Assembly: GCF_000701705.1 (NCBI RefSeq)
Contig: NZ_JNJP01000036.1
Coordinates: 1 to 39,734, forward strand
Length of the DNA stretch: 39,734 bases
Reading direction: 5' to 3'
Origin: Bilophila wadsworthia ATCC 49260
GTDB taxonomy: Bacteria > Desulfobacterota > Desulfovibrionia > Desulfovibrionales > Desulfovibrionaceae
Made by a program: the position numbers and the translations under genes. Shown here piece after piece: positions 7,890-16,537 of the stretch (positions are counted from its first letter, which is position 1; each line of letters begins with the position of its first letter). The notes below the pieces were generated by a model, which searched no databases, was not told the origin of the DNA, and saw nothing but the letters and a program-made list of their open reading frames with translations.

Positions 7890-8144
7890 TCATGCTTCAA
7901 TGATGTCCCATAGCCGTAAAGCCTTCTCTACCGCTTTTTGAGGCGTGAGATCTTTATCAGCACTGACAAAACGGCAAGCTGCGATAAAGACAGTCTCTTT
8001 CTTTTGGTTTTCCTCAATGCCGTAAAGCCGGATCTTTTCAGCGAGTTGGAGAGCATCTCCTGCCGCGTCGTTGAGTGAGAGCTCCGGGTAGTGGCAGGCG
8101 ATTTCGCAAGCGCCGATCACGAGGCTTTTTTGTGGGATACCCAT
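7890..8144 (-). CDS. small hypothetical protein
   Basis: This encodes an 84-residue soluble protein that I do not recognise. It starts at ATG 8144 with a very strong ribosome binding site (AGGAGG, 6 bases upstream), which makes a real gene likely. It appears all-helical (NDAAGDALQLAEKIRLYG and LTPQKAVEKALRLWDIIEA) with no signal peptide or membrane segment. It is divergent from the CII-like regulator at 8447 across a 300-base AT-rich gap, so the two may be linked by that regulator. Base composition is lower in GC than neighbouring housekeeping genes, which fits horizontally acquired or phage-derived DNA. Confidence 0.65.
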   Translation of the reverse strand: MGIPQKSLVIGACEIACHYPELSLNDAAGDALQLAEKIRLYGIEENQKKETVFIAACRFVSADKDLTPQKAVEKALRLWDIIEA

Positions 8145-8446
8145 AGTTCCTCCTATAAAGAGCCTGGAGAGTTGTTTATCCTATTGTCATACCGTTTTCT
8201 TGTCATGGTATCTTTCTTTTGAAGAGAAGATATCCTGACATATATTAAAAAATCTATAATCATGGAAACATCGTTTGCGATAGCTAGTATAGAGTTGATA
8301 ACCAACACATATAAAAAGATATTAACGATACAAGCTCTAATACGATGTGCAAAAGAGAATACTCCCAATGTATAAAAAAGAATGGACCTGATTGATCCTC
8401 GTGAAAGAGGGCATCCACTTCATTCACCTGTTGGGAGGAAAACAGC
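8145..8446. promoter_or_regulatory. AT-rich divergent control region
   Basis: This 300-base gap between divergent genes is much richer in A and T than its surroundings and should hold promoters in both directions. A loose candidate for the right-hand gene is TTGATA near 8294 with an AT-rich -10 about 18 bases later. GGGAGGAAA before 8447 is the ribosome binding site. An ATACC/GGTAT inverted pair near 8190-8213 could be an operator. No gene is supported inside. Confidence 0.4.
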
Positions 8447-8917
8447 ATGACGGATTTGGGGATGATGACGGGCAAGGCAGCACTTCGCCTCGCCAAGGAA
8501 GAAAGCGGCCTGACCAGAAATGAGATAGCGGAGCGCCTTGGCGTGTCACATTCAGTCACCAAGCGTTACTTCAATATAAACGATACGTATATGCCGAGCT
8601 TGGAAATGATTCCTCGATTGTGCTTGGCTTTGGGTAACGACATTTTGATGCGTTGGCTGGAGGCTCGTCTCCAAGGCGGAGAAAGCTTTTCGCGGGAGGA
8701 AATAGAGGAGGAGATGGTGCGTGCGGCGAATGCATTTGAAGAGTTGCGTACCCTCGTGAACGAAGACCCACCTCCTTCCGTGCGGGACATGCAGCACGCC
8801 GTCAACAGGCTGATTTTGGAATTGGGGTGCATTCAAGAGATATTGTCCGGGCATTCCTTGCACAGGAGCAGAGGGGCCTTGCCGTTATGCCCTTGGTGGA
8901 AGTTCTGGAAGAAATGA
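8447..8917 (+). CDS. phage CII-like helix-turn-helix regulator
   Basis: This 156-residue protein has an N-terminal helix-turn-helix: ALRLAKEESGLTRNEIAERL, then GVSHSVTKRYF, then YMPSLEMIPRLCLALGNDIL and MRWLEARL (about residues 10-70). The arrangement, including the LGND-x-L-x-RWL block, matches the phage regulatory CII family found in temperate phages and their remnants. The C-terminal half is helical, with acidic stretches and a final tryptophan-rich WWKFWKK. It is preceded by GGGAGGAAA at about 7 bases and ends in an intrinsic terminator that overlaps the stop region. No integrase or structural phage genes lie nearby, so this looks like a stray phage regulator kept after loss of the rest. 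It may control the divergent gene at 7890. Confidence 0.75.
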   Translation: MTDLGMMTGKAALRLAKEESGLTRNEIAERLGVSHSVTKRYFNINDTYMPSLEMIPRLCLALGNDILMRWLEARLQGGESFSREEIEEEMVRAANAFEELRTLVNEDPPPSVRDMQHAVNRLILELGCIQEILSGHSLHRSRGALPLCPWWKFWKK

Positions 8918-8919
8918 CA

Positions 8920-8950
8920 AAAAAGGGACGTCCATAGCGTCCCTTTTTCT
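8920..8950 (+). terminator. bidirectional rho-independent terminator
   Basis: AAAAAGGGACG ... CGTCCCTTTTT starts two bases after the stop of the CII-like gene. Because it has A/T tracts on both sides it can also stop transcripts of the convergent gene that ends at 9058. Confidence 0.93.
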
Positions 8951-9057
8951 CCATCCCCCATTGATTGGGCTCTGTTAAGGTGGCATCCCTTTACCTTATG
9001 AATAAGCTTATCGTGCGGGCCAGTTTGCTCTCTTCCATCACCAGCGGTGAAGGACCG

Positions 9058-11043
9058 TCAGCGCTTTCCTCCGAAATAACGGACACACAGGATGGTCATG
9101 TCGTCCGAGGCGGTGTTGCCGTTGACATGGACGGACACATCGTCAAGCATATGCCGGAGCACACTGGCCGGTTCCCGTGATGGTGAGGAGGCGAGGGCAC
9201 GGAACATCGCTTCGTTGGAATAGACGTCGCCTTCCGCGTTCATGGCCTCGTTCACCCCGTCGGTGTAGAGGAAGAGGGTTTCGCCGGGCCGGACCACGGT
9301 GCGAAGCAAGGTATAGTTCATGCCTTCCATCGCGCCGACCACAGGCCCGCTGATGCCTTTGAGCCATGCCACGCCGTCGTCGCCGAGCCGAAGCGGGGGA
9401 TTGTGCCCGCCGTTGGCGTAGAGCAGTTCTCCGGTATCAAGATCGAGCACGCCGATAAACAGTGTGACGAACATGCACTTGGCGTTGTCGCGGGCGAGGT
9501 TTTCGTTGACCTCGGCCATGAGGTGCTCCGGCGAGGGGTGGGAACCCGCCCGAGATCGGATAAGGGTCAAGGTCATGCTCATGAACAATGAGGCGGGCAC
9601 GCCCTTGTCGGATACGTCCCCGATGATGAAGCACAGGTGCCTGTCGTCGAGCATGAAAAAGTCATACAAGTCGCCGCCCACTTCCCGGGCCGGGACGAGG
9701 CTCGCCGCCAGTGAGAACCGCCCGGCGGCCACGTCCGGGGGCAGGGGCTTGGGCAGGAACCCCATTTGGATTTCGGTGGCGGCGCTGAGCTCACCTTCGA
9801 GGCGTTCGCGGCTGGACGTGGCCTCCATAAGCTCACGTACCCGTGACCGGAGTGTTTTATCCATGAACATCAGTGAATTGGCGAGGCTGGCAATCTCTCC
9901 TCCGTGTTTGCCGTCCGCGAGGGCGGCGAGCAGGGGCGTTGGCCGTGCGTCCTCCATGAAATCCTGTTCAGGGAGCTTGCGGGCGTAATCTCCGAGTTTC
10001 GCCAGCGGTGAGGTCAGCCGCGTGACCATAAGAAGCGCCACGGGCAGGATGAACAGCGTAGCGGCGAGGATGGCCGCGATGAGCAGAAACGAAAGCTGCT
10101 TGCCGGGCGCGCTGGCTTCGTCGGTGTAAACGACGCCTGTGACATACCAATCGAACGGCTTGACATGGCGCACGAAAAGCAGGGCGTCACGGGACGGCGC
10201 GCGCTTGATCAAGGACTGGATCGATGCTTCAACAGGATTTTCCGGTGTTTTCGAAGCATTGCGGATATCGGCGATAAGAGTGTTGCCTGTTTTGGGATTG
10301 ATGCCGGAGAGGGTGGTGTTCATGCCTTCCGGCCCGATTACCGGGATACCTTTGGAGTCCGTGACGAACAGAAAACCCGAAGGCCCTATCCGTTGTTTTC
10401 CGAATTCATTTTTGAGCTCCCGGATGCTGTCTTCCTTGAGCCGCTGCTGATGCTCGTCGAGCTTGTCGATGTTGGCCCACAGGCCCACGAGCAGCCCTCC
10501 CTCTCCGGGAAGGTACAGGTGCGTTCCGTACAGCCGCTGCTTTTTGCCCCCGGCGTCCCACTGGACGAAACAGGTTGCGGGGAGGCCTTTTTCCGCAAGG
10601 GCTCGCATGGTGGGGCCCACGGGCCGGTCTTTGATGTCGCGGAGGAGGTAGGGGTTGTCGTCTTTCTCCAGATCGCCGCGCACGAGTTTGATCTCGCCGC
10701 TGGGGTCGATTGCCATGAGGCTGATCCCCTCGGGCAAGGGGAAATTTTGCATGATCTTAAAGCGCTCAGATGGATCATGCACCAGCGTGGTGATGAGTTT
10801 CGCCAGCCAGCTGAGGTTATGCTGGAGCGCGACGGCCTGATCCGCTTTGCTGCGGAACAGGATCTGGTAGCGATCCATCACGTTGAATGTCGCAAGGGCA
10901 ACGGTATTCACACTGCTCCGGCGCTGCTCCTCCAGCATGGTTCTTTTCACGCTATACATGGAGAACAGGCCCACTCCGACAGCGAGCAGGATCAGCGACC
11001 CGGCGACGAGCAGTACCAATTTGTTCTTTGTGGACAGGATCAT
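9058..11043 (-). CDS. membrane sensor serine phosphatase (Cache-HAMP-PP2C/SpoIIE, RsbU-like)
   Basis: This encodes a 661-residue signalling protein. Residues 8-28 are a membrane anchor, and about 30-320 form a periplasmic dCache-type sensor with features such as LMAIDPSGEIKLVRGD and GFLFVTDSKGIPVIGP. A second membrane segment (about 323-347) is followed by a HAMP linker and a coiled-coil-like stretch ending at EGELSAATEIQMGFLPKPLP. The C-terminal PP2C/SpoIIE phosphatase (about 440-655) has the metal-binding signatures EVGGDLYDFF, GDVSDKGVPASLF, YTDGVNEA and SDDMTIL. Such proteins dephosphorylate anti-sigma-factor antagonists in response to extracellular ligands. No antagonist or anti-sigma kinase gene is adjacent, so the partner is elsewhere. 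The ATG at 11043 directly precedes the first membrane segment; its ribosome binding site is weak. Confidence 0.92.
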   Translation of the reverse strand: MILSTKNKLVLLVAGSLILLAVGVGLFSMYSVKRTMLEEQRRSSVNTVALATFNVMDRYQILFRSKADQAVALQHNLSWLAKLITTLVHDPSERFKIMQNFPLPEGISLMAIDPSGEIKLVRGDLEKDDNPYLLRDIKDRPVGPTMRALAEKGLPATCFVQWDAGGKKQRLYGTHLYLPGEGGLLVGLWANIDKLDEHQQRLKEDSIRELKNEFGKQRIGPSGFLFVTDSKGIPVIGPEGMNTTLSGINPKTGNTLIADIRNASKTPENPVEASIQSLIKRAPSRDALLFVRHVKPFDWYVTGVVYTDEASAPGKQLSFLLIAAILAATLFILPVALLMVTRLTSPLAKLGDYARKLPEQDFMEDARPTPLLAALADGKHGGEIASLANSLMFMDKTLRSRVRELMEATSSRERLEGELSAATEIQMGFLPKPLPPDVAAGRFSLAASLVPAREVGGDLYDFFMLDDRHLCFIIGDVSDKGVPASLFMSMTLTLIRSRAGSHPSPEHLMAEVNENLARDNAKCMFVTLFIGVLDLDTGELLYANGGHNPPLRLGDDGVAWLKGISGPVVGAMEGMNYTLLRTVVRPGETLFLYTDGVNEAMNAEGDVYSNEAMFRALASSPSREPASVLRHMLDDVSVHVNGNTASDDMTILCVRYFGGKR

Positions 11044-11307
11044 CGTTCGTCTCAGGGCTGGTTGCCACGGGCGCGCGCCCGCCTCGCCGGGTCGCCCCGA
11101 TCCGGCGTTCTTTGTCTAACATCCTTTTCTTCGGGAAGGAATACGCGTTGTGCTCCTGGAAAGGAAACCCCGCTCATTTTCCGTTCCACGCCAATGCATG
11201 GAAAAGGCCGCATCCAAAAACACGGGCTCCGGAACACATTGGAATCTATTGTCCCTGCACACAAGTGTCAAACAGTGATGATTCCCTGTCCGGCGTTTTG
11301 GAATCCC

Positions 11308-11430
11308 ATGTCCGTTTTTTCCGTCTTGCTCTTCTTCCTTTTCCTTTTCGCTGCCGGATGGTTGGGGAAAACAGGGCTAAGGAAATCGGGCGATTCCCGT
11401 CTTTCAGGAACATTTCGGCCTTATCGGTAG
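11308..11430 (+). CDS. possible small single-pass membrane protein
   Basis: A 40-residue frame starts at ATG 11308 (an in-frame ATG at 11278 would add ten residues). It has one hydrophobic stretch, SVFSVLLFFLFLFAAGWLG, followed by a basic tail. The candidate ribosome binding site GGAA is weak. It is listed because the next small gene (11594) also has one membrane segment ending in AGW, but it may be chance. Confidence 0.3.
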   Translation: MSVFSVLLFFLFLFAAGWLGKTGLRKSGDSRLSGTFRPYR

Positions 11431-11593
11431 AGCTGTTGCGCCGCAGGGGAATCTGTGGCACCACCGGAACCCGTTCCGAAAGAGACACAGGAGCAGCCGG
11501 GAGTCCGATGTCCGGCCCTCCCGGGAGACGGCCCCGGAAGGGCCTGTCCCGGCGCATTAATGAAACGCCGCCATCGCAGCAGGAAGGAATGGC

Positions 11594-11803
11594 GTGGACG
11601 CATGGCTCGACTGGATCGGTTTTCTGGGTATTGCCCTTGTCGCAGGATGGTTCTTTTTCCGCAAACAGATGGCGGAAAACGAACTTACGGAGAGGGAAGA
11701 GGATGCACGGAAGAACGTTCCGCTTTTCTCCTCGGGCGAGGGGCTTGGCGGGCAGGAAGGGGATGACGGTGATGGCGATGGAGACGGGGATGGGGACGAC
11801 TGA
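11594..11803 (+). CDS. small membrane protein with an acidic Gly/Asp-rich tail
   Basis: This 69-residue protein starts at GTG 11594, 6 bases after AGGAAGG, a good ribosome binding site. Residues 5-24 form one membrane segment (WIGFLGIALVAGWFFFRKQ), so the N-terminus is short and outside or in the membrane. A charged helical linker leads to a C-terminal run of Asp-Gly repeats (about residues 56-69). I do not recognise a family. The acidic tail could bind divalent cations or simply be low-complexity. The gene is convergent with the regulator that ends at 11967, with a hairpin between them. No operon partner is clear. Confidence 0.55.
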   Translation: MDAWLDWIGFLGIALVAGWFFFRKQMAENELTEREEDARKNVPLFSSGEGLGGQEGDDGDGDGDGDGDD

Positions 11804-11903
11804 GCCCCGGCAGGCTTCGGCGGATCGCTGCGCGGCCCAACCAAGAAGTTTTCTTGAGTCAACAGAGTAGGGGCCCCGGCAAGCGTCCTGCATCCCTCAA
11901 CAT

Positions 11904-11944
11904 AACGAAGGCCCTCCCGGATACAGTCCGGAAGGGCCTTCGCG
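11904..11944. terminator. hairpin between convergent genes, likely terminator
   Basis: CGAAGGCCCT-C-CCGGA / TCCGG-A-AGGGCCTTCG forms a long stem between the ends of the genes at 11803 and 11967. There is no strong T tract on either side, so termination is inferred from position. Confidence 0.55.
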
Positions 11945-11966
11945 GTATCTTGCACGTCAGAAATCG

Positions 11967-12740
11967 CTATTCGCGCTCAAGCCCTTTCACGTCGATGCGG
12001 TATTTGCGGATCTTCGACCAGAGGGTACTCGGATTGAGGCCGAGGAGTTCGGCAGCGCCGTCCTGTCCGGAGATTTTGCCGTTGGTGCGGTTGAGCGCCT
12101 TGATGATATAATTGATGGTGACCTCGTTGAATGTCTGAAATGGTTCCGCATTGTCCTTGTTACGCTTGCTGTTCGGCTCCTGCTTGCTCTTTGGGGACGG
12201 GAGGTCAAAAGCGCGGTCGGAAGAATTTTCGGAAAGGATGTTCAGGAAATTATCGATAAAGACAGGCTGGAGGCAGGAACAGATATCGAGATGTTCTTGC
12301 GTATAGTTGTCCACACCCATCGATAGCACAACCATCCTAACGCTCGTTTCCCTCAGCATGTTAAACTTCAAGGGAATGTACACGGCCGATGTATCCGTCT
12401 TGTAGACAGAGCGGTGCACGTCGGCGTACGCACAGGTTTCGTGCCCGGTAAAGATTTTCAGATTGCAGGCGCCTTCGCTGAAAAAGTGTTTTTCAGTCCT
12501 CAACCGGGTCATGCTTTCCGGAGAAATGGCGAAGTGGTCGCTGATATTGATGGCGGGTGTTTTGTTACATTCGGCCAGTTTTGTAATGGAACCTTCCACT
12601 GATCGGAAAATGAACAAGGAGGAAACGGGCATCATCATAGAGAGGAATACCGCCGCCCTCTTCACGAAGAAGTCCAAAGACGCATCGGACAAAACAGAAT
12701 TAATGAACTTTTTGAAGATTTCTTCAGGCGAGTACCTCAT
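11967..12740 (-). CDS. Fis-type transcription regulator with GAF-like sensor, no AAA+ domain
   Basis: This encodes a 257-residue protein. The C-terminal 45 residues (NEVTINYIIKALNRTNGKIS, then a Gly-rich turn, then AAELLGLNPSTLWSKIRKYR) are the Fis-type helix-turn-helix typical of sigma-54 activators such as FhlA. The N-terminal 170 residues look like a GAF-type sensor domain (SSLFIFRSVEG, AVYIPLKFNM, VRMVVLSMGVDNYTQEHLDI). The central AAA+ domain, with its Walker and GAFTGA motifs, is missing altogether, and only a short Lys/Asn-rich linker joins the two parts. It therefore cannot remodel sigma-54 polymerase and more likely acts as a ligand-controlled repressor or accessory factor. ATG 12740 has GAGG 8 bases upstream. 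Its targets may lie in the long AT-rich region next to it. Confidence 0.8.
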   Translation of the reverse strand: MRYSPEEIFKKFINSVLSDASLDFFVKRAAVFLSMMMPVSSLFIFRSVEGSITKLAECNKTPAINISDHFAISPESMTRLRTEKHFFSEGACNLKIFTGHETCAYADVHRSVYKTDTSAVYIPLKFNMLRETSVRMVVLSMGVDNYTQEHLDICSCLQPVFIDNFLNILSENSSDRAFDLPSPKSKQEPNSKRNKDNAEPFQTFNEVTINYIIKALNRTNGKISGQDGAAELLGLNPSTLWSKIRKYRIDVKGLERE

Positions 12741-13428
12741 GGCTCAACCTCTTCCCCTATGCGCTATGTGTATTTCCTCCATTATAAGGTAACCAGCTTG
12801 AATGAACGTAGAAATACGTTTTTTACCCGTCTGGTCGCGTTCCGGAAGGGAACGATGGAGGAGAAAGATTATTCTTTTCGTTTTATAATAGACGGAAAAG
12901 AAAAACCATCTTTTTTCGTTTTTGTTTTATAAAGCGATATAGGAGGACTATTCTCTTTATAGAGGCATATACAACGTCATAGCGTCGGATAGTTACTTGT
13001 TTGCCTTTGTAAAATGATTTTATGTAGAGAAAAACCGTTATTTTAACGTGTATTCTTTTTCGGAAATCATATTTTTCTATTTTATTATAATAATAACATT
13101 ATTTCATCTGCATTGACAAAAACAAGCAGGGAAGGGGCAAAGGCCGAAGCCTTTGCAAAGGCAAAAAACGATGTGCGAGGCAGTGTTTTTTTCGTTCATA
13201 TTTTGAGAGCCCCTACCTCTTGGAGCATGTGTTTCTAGAGGGTTATTTCAGCGGTACGGTGGAATTCCATGGGGAGTTTGCCAAATCAGCAACGGCCGCT
13301 TTACCGCGTTCATGTTTGTGTACCCGGGGAGATGTTTTCAGCCGGGAGTGTGAAACCGCGCGATCTCGATCGTGCTCCGCAAAGATGTAAAAAAACATCA
13401 ACTAGCCATAAATCGAGTAAAAAATCGC

Positions 13429-13484
13429 AAAAAATGCCATGTAAAGTCTTAATGCGTGTATTGATACTTTACATGGCATTTTTA
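13429..13484. repeat. 17-base-pair inverted repeat with 20-base loop
   Basis: AAAAATGCCATGTAAAG is followed 20 bases later by its exact complement CTTTACATGGCATTTTT. In the plus direction the right arm ends in a T run, so it could be an unusual terminator. It could also be a protein-binding site or a relic of a small mobile element. Confidence 0.8.
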
Positions 13485-13524
13485 TGGTGGGAAAAGAAGT
13501 ATCCCGTTTTGAGGGGTACAGAGC

Positions 13525-13563
13525 AAAAGCCGGTTGATCCGAAGATCAACCGGCTTTGTTTTC
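13525..13563. terminator. rho-independent terminator beyond lldP copy 1
   Basis: AAAGCCGGTTGATC / GATCAACCGGCTTT is a near-perfect hairpin flanked by A/T tracts on both sides, 85 bases after the end of the minus-strand permease gene. A closely similar hairpin follows the second permease gene at 20454. Confidence 0.85.
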
Positions 13564-13647
13564 AGCGCCGGAAGCGCGGGGTTTCTGAATGACTTGCCGG
13601 AAGGCGCGGAACGCGTCCCTCAGCGGCGGTTCACTTCATGGGAGGGT

Positions 13648-15288
13648 TTACGGCAGCATCCACTGCCAAACGGTGGCCTGAAGATAGGTCAACACGCAGA
13701 TGAACAGGGTCATGGCGATGCTGTGCCCGAGGGCGAAGCGGAAGAGGTTGCCTTCCTGCCCGATCATACCGGTGGCGGCGGTGGCCACGCTGATGGACTG
13801 GGGCGAAATCATCTTGCCGGTGACGCCGCCGGAGGAGTTCACGGCTACGGCGAGTTCGGGGGGCATACCCACGGCCTGCGCGGTGGAGCGCTGCATACCG
13901 CAGAAGAGGGCGTTCGACGAGGTGTCGGAGCCGGTCAGGAACACGCCGAGCCAGCCGAGGATCGGAGCGAAGAACGGGAACAGGCTGCCGGTCTTGGTAA
14001 AGCCGATGCCGAGGGTCGTGCTCATGCCGGAGTAGTTCATGAGGAAGGCCAAACCGAGGATGGTGGCGATGGTCAGGACGGGGAAACGGAGCTGGTAAAT
14101 CGTGGAGAAGAAGCAGGCCACGGCCTTGCCGAAGCTGTACTTGGGCATGAAGGGCACGGCGAAGAAGCCGGACAGCAGGATGGCGGTTCCGCCCGCGGAG
14201 AGCCAGCCGAATTTGAAGAATGCGGCATAGGGGGTTTCGGCGGGCACGACGGGCACGGTGCGGCTGACCATGCCGTCAAGCATGGGCCACGCGAAGCCCT
14301 TGGTGGCGATGCTGCCGCTGATGCCGTCGAGGAACGCCTTGAACTGCGGCAGGCCCCAGAAGAACACCATGACTGCCAGGATGATGAACGGTATCCATGC
14401 GCGGATGACTTCACCGAAGGAGTAGCCCTTGCCGGTCAGCACGGTGGGCTTTTCGCCCTCAAAGCGCCAGATGGTGGCGGGCTTCCAGAAGCGGAGCAGG
14501 ATCACGAGGCCGACGAGGGTGATGATGGCGGACATGATGTCCGGCAGAGTCGGGCCGTGATAGTTCGAGAACACGAACTGCGAAATGGCGAAGCAGAGGC
14601 CGGCCACGAGGATGGCGGGCAGGACTTCCATGCTGCGCTTGAAGCCGCACATGGTCACGCACAGCCACAGCGGCACGATCACGGACAGGAAGGGAAGCTG
14701 GCGGCCTACGATGGCGCTGATGAGGTTGGGATCAAAGCCGGACACCTGCCCGGCCACGATGACCGGGACGCCGATGGCGCCGAAGGCGACCGGGGCGGTG
14801 TTGGCGATGAGGCACAGCCCGGCGGCGTACAGCGGGTTGAACCCGATGCCCGCGAGCATGGCTGCGGTGATGGCTACGGGAGTGCCGAAACCGGCGGTAC
14901 CTTCAAGGAAGGCGCCGAAGGCGAAGGCGATGAACAGCGCCTGAAGCCTGCGGTCATCGGTGAGCCGGGCCAGCGAGTCTTTGATGATCTCGAATTCGCC
15001 CGATTCCACGGTCATGTTGTACACCCACACCGCCGTAATGACGATCCAGACGATGGGGAACAAGCCGTTCGCCATACCGTAGGCGACGGAACTCACCGCG
15101 GTGCCGAAAGGCATCCCCCACAGAGCCACGGCCAGCACAAACGCCACGGCCAAGCCCACAATGGCGGCCACATGGCCTTTTGCGCGACGTATCGCCAGCA
15201 TGTAGAAAAGTACCATCAAAGGAATAGCCGCAGAAAGTGCAGAGAGTACCACGCTCCCCGCCGGATCATAGACCTGTGTCCACGCCAT
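13648..15288 (-). CDS. lldP: L-lactate permease, copy 1
   Basis: This encodes a 546-residue polytopic membrane protein of the LctP/LldP family, which imports lactate (and glycolate) with protons. The family blocks are plain: FPIVWIVITAVWVYNMTVES, then GEFEIIKDSL, EGTAGFGTPVAI, NTAPVAFGAIGVPV, NYSGMSTTLG, LTGSDTSSNALF and GKMISPQSISVATAA. About 13 membrane segments are expected. The start at ATG 15288 gives MAWTQVYDPAGS, which aligns with the known LldP N-terminus and with copy 2; the longer frame from 15351 lacks support. The paralogue at 18671 is on the opposite strand and about 70% alike by eye. The two share an upstream motif and similar downstream terminators. Lactate is a classic electron donor for sulfate- and sulfite-reducing Desulfovibrionaceae. 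No lactate dehydrogenase gene is in the window. Confidence 0.95.
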   Translation of the reverse strand: MAWTQVYDPAGSVVLSALSAAIPLMVLFYMLAIRRAKGHVAAIVGLAVAFVLAVALWGMPFGTAVSSVAYGMANGLFPIVWIVITAVWVYNMTVESGEFEIIKDSLARLTDDRRLQALFIAFAFGAFLEGTAGFGTPVAITAAMLAGIGFNPLYAAGLCLIANTAPVAFGAIGVPVIVAGQVSGFDPNLISAIVGRQLPFLSVIVPLWLCVTMCGFKRSMEVLPAILVAGLCFAISQFVFSNYHGPTLPDIMSAIITLVGLVILLRFWKPATIWRFEGEKPTVLTGKGYSFGEVIRAWIPFIILAVMVFFWGLPQFKAFLDGISGSIATKGFAWPMLDGMVSRTVPVVPAETPYAAFFKFGWLSAGGTAILLSGFFAVPFMPKYSFGKAVACFFSTIYQLRFPVLTIATILGLAFLMNYSGMSTTLGIGFTKTGSLFPFFAPILGWLGVFLTGSDTSSNALFCGMQRSTAQAVGMPPELAVAVNSSGGVTGKMISPQSISVATAATGMIGQEGNLFRFALGHSIAMTLFICVLTYLQATVWQWMLP

Positions 15289-15426
15289 ACAAACAATCCC
15301 CCGCTGCACTAAACGTTCAAGAAATGCATCTGTGATATCAAAAGCCGTCATATCCCAGATGCCAGTACGGAATAAAACCTATAGAAAACTTTCATTGAGA
15401 AAAAATAAGGGTTGTGTCAATGTATT

Positions 15427-15443
15427 TTTATTCATTGAATAAA
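15427..15443. promoter_or_regulatory. perfect 17-base palindrome upstream of lldP copy 1
   Basis: TTTATTCA-T-TGAATAAA lies about 140 bases before the permease start and is fully symmetric, as expected for an operator bound by a dimer. TTGACA on the minus strand near 15413-15418 could be part of the promoter. No second copy was seen before the other permease. Confidence 0.4.
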
Positions 15444-15502
15444 CAATCTGCGGCGTGCTGAAATGCATTTTTTGTTTTTCTTGATGCAGTGTCTGTTTTT
15501 AA

Positions 15503-15523
15503 GGCATCATGACAAAATGGAAT
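15503..15523 (-). promoter_or_regulatory. shared lactate-permease upstream motif, copy 1
   Basis: On the minus strand, ATTCCATTTTG-N2-ATGAT-N-CC occurs 215 bases before the lldP copy 1 start. Eighteen of 21 positions are identical to the site at 18495-18515 before copy 2, in the same orientation relative to the gene. Confidence 0.5.
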
Positions 15524-15529
15524 AATCCT

Positions 15530-16537
15530 TTTTGCTCCTTAATGTCGACATTGTAACTTGTGCAGAAGAGGATATATACGCAAAGGATGGTCGATCATGC
15601 AGATTGTCCAAGCGTTGCGCAGACGGCAGGCCCTCGTGAGCCCATGCTTTTCCGGTATCGGCAGGAATGGGAGGGTGTAATTTCGCCGGGCATGGCGGAA
15701 TCCCTTTCTTGATGATTCCCGTTTTTTCCCACTTCCGGCAGGTTTCTTTGCCTTGGGGATGGGGAGAAGATCAAATGCCGCTGAAGCGTCCTGACGGACG
15801 TTGGGGTATTATAAAGATTAATGTAATTAATGAGTTGCCATTGTTCGTATCCGCTGGCGGCAGTGCGCCAGAGCTCATGGGTGCTTTCTCGGAGACGACG
15901 GGGCACCTTTTTTTTACAGTACGGGATGCCTCATAAACCCGAACGTGCCAGCCCGCATCATGAACGGAAGGAATGGGTATTGTAGGGAAAAGGAATGGGG
16001 CGGCATTATTGCGAATAACAGGATATGCCGGACATGCTGGCATTCCTCTCCGCCTCAAGTGCACGGGAGATGGTGGCCTTGTTTGCCGGGATGAGGGCAA
16101 GAATATTTTTTTGGAGGGCTCCCGCCCCATAGAGTGTTCCCTCATTCAAAGGGATGAAAGGTTCCTTGCGTTTTTCCTCGGTTTCCCCAAAATGGTTTTC
16201 CACATTCCGTGCGAAAGAAGAAACCCTTAACCTGTTGGCAACGGAGTAGAGGACGCTCGTATTGCAGAGCGTTTCCTTTGCGAAGCGTATATTCCATTCG
16301 GCGGAGAAGGTCCTTCGCGGCGGTCATGGCGTGTTGCCTGTTCCGGGCGCAGCTTTCTTGAAGGAAGAGGCTGTCGGCTTATCCGTGTTGCCTTCCGGAA
16401 GAGACGGGCTTTGATGCTCCCGGTTGCGCCGGGACGAAGGGGCGGTTTTTGAGCTGAAAAAGGTGGCGTCTTTTGGAAAGGCGTCTATGCCGGACCTTCC
16501 GGTGTCCCGTCCGGATCGGCCTCTGCGCCGGAGGCCG
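15530..16537. other. about 1 kb without a supported gene
   Basis: Between the leader of lldP copy 1 and the end of the LysR gene there are only short open frames of odd composition, on both strands, none with a clear ribosome binding site and recognisable domain. The region may hold decayed genes. Confidence 0.5.

Larger units (their letters stand above)
12790..13647. other. AT-rich intergenic region with strong hairpins, no supported gene
   Basis: About 860 bases between the Fis-type regulator and the end of the first lactate permease gene. Bases 12850-13110 are very AT-rich with long T and A runs. A GCAAAGGC-CGAA-GCCTTTGC hairpin lies at 13137-13156, GATGT/ACATC at 13384-13399 and a 17-base-pair palindrome at 13429-13484. 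Open frames here lack ribosome binding sites and protein-like composition. A small RNA ending at one of the hairpins is possible. Confidence 0.5.

Noticed and set aside
12790..13640. Possible replication origin or dif-like site in the AT-rich region
   Set aside because: No DnaA boxes or dif-like core could be recognised, and no replication or partition genes are nearby.
13534..15312. 592-codon plus-strand open frame across lactate permease copy 1
   Set aside because: The composition is dominated by Gly, His, Glu and Asp as expected for the antisense frame of a membrane protein; the minus strand gives a full LldP protein.
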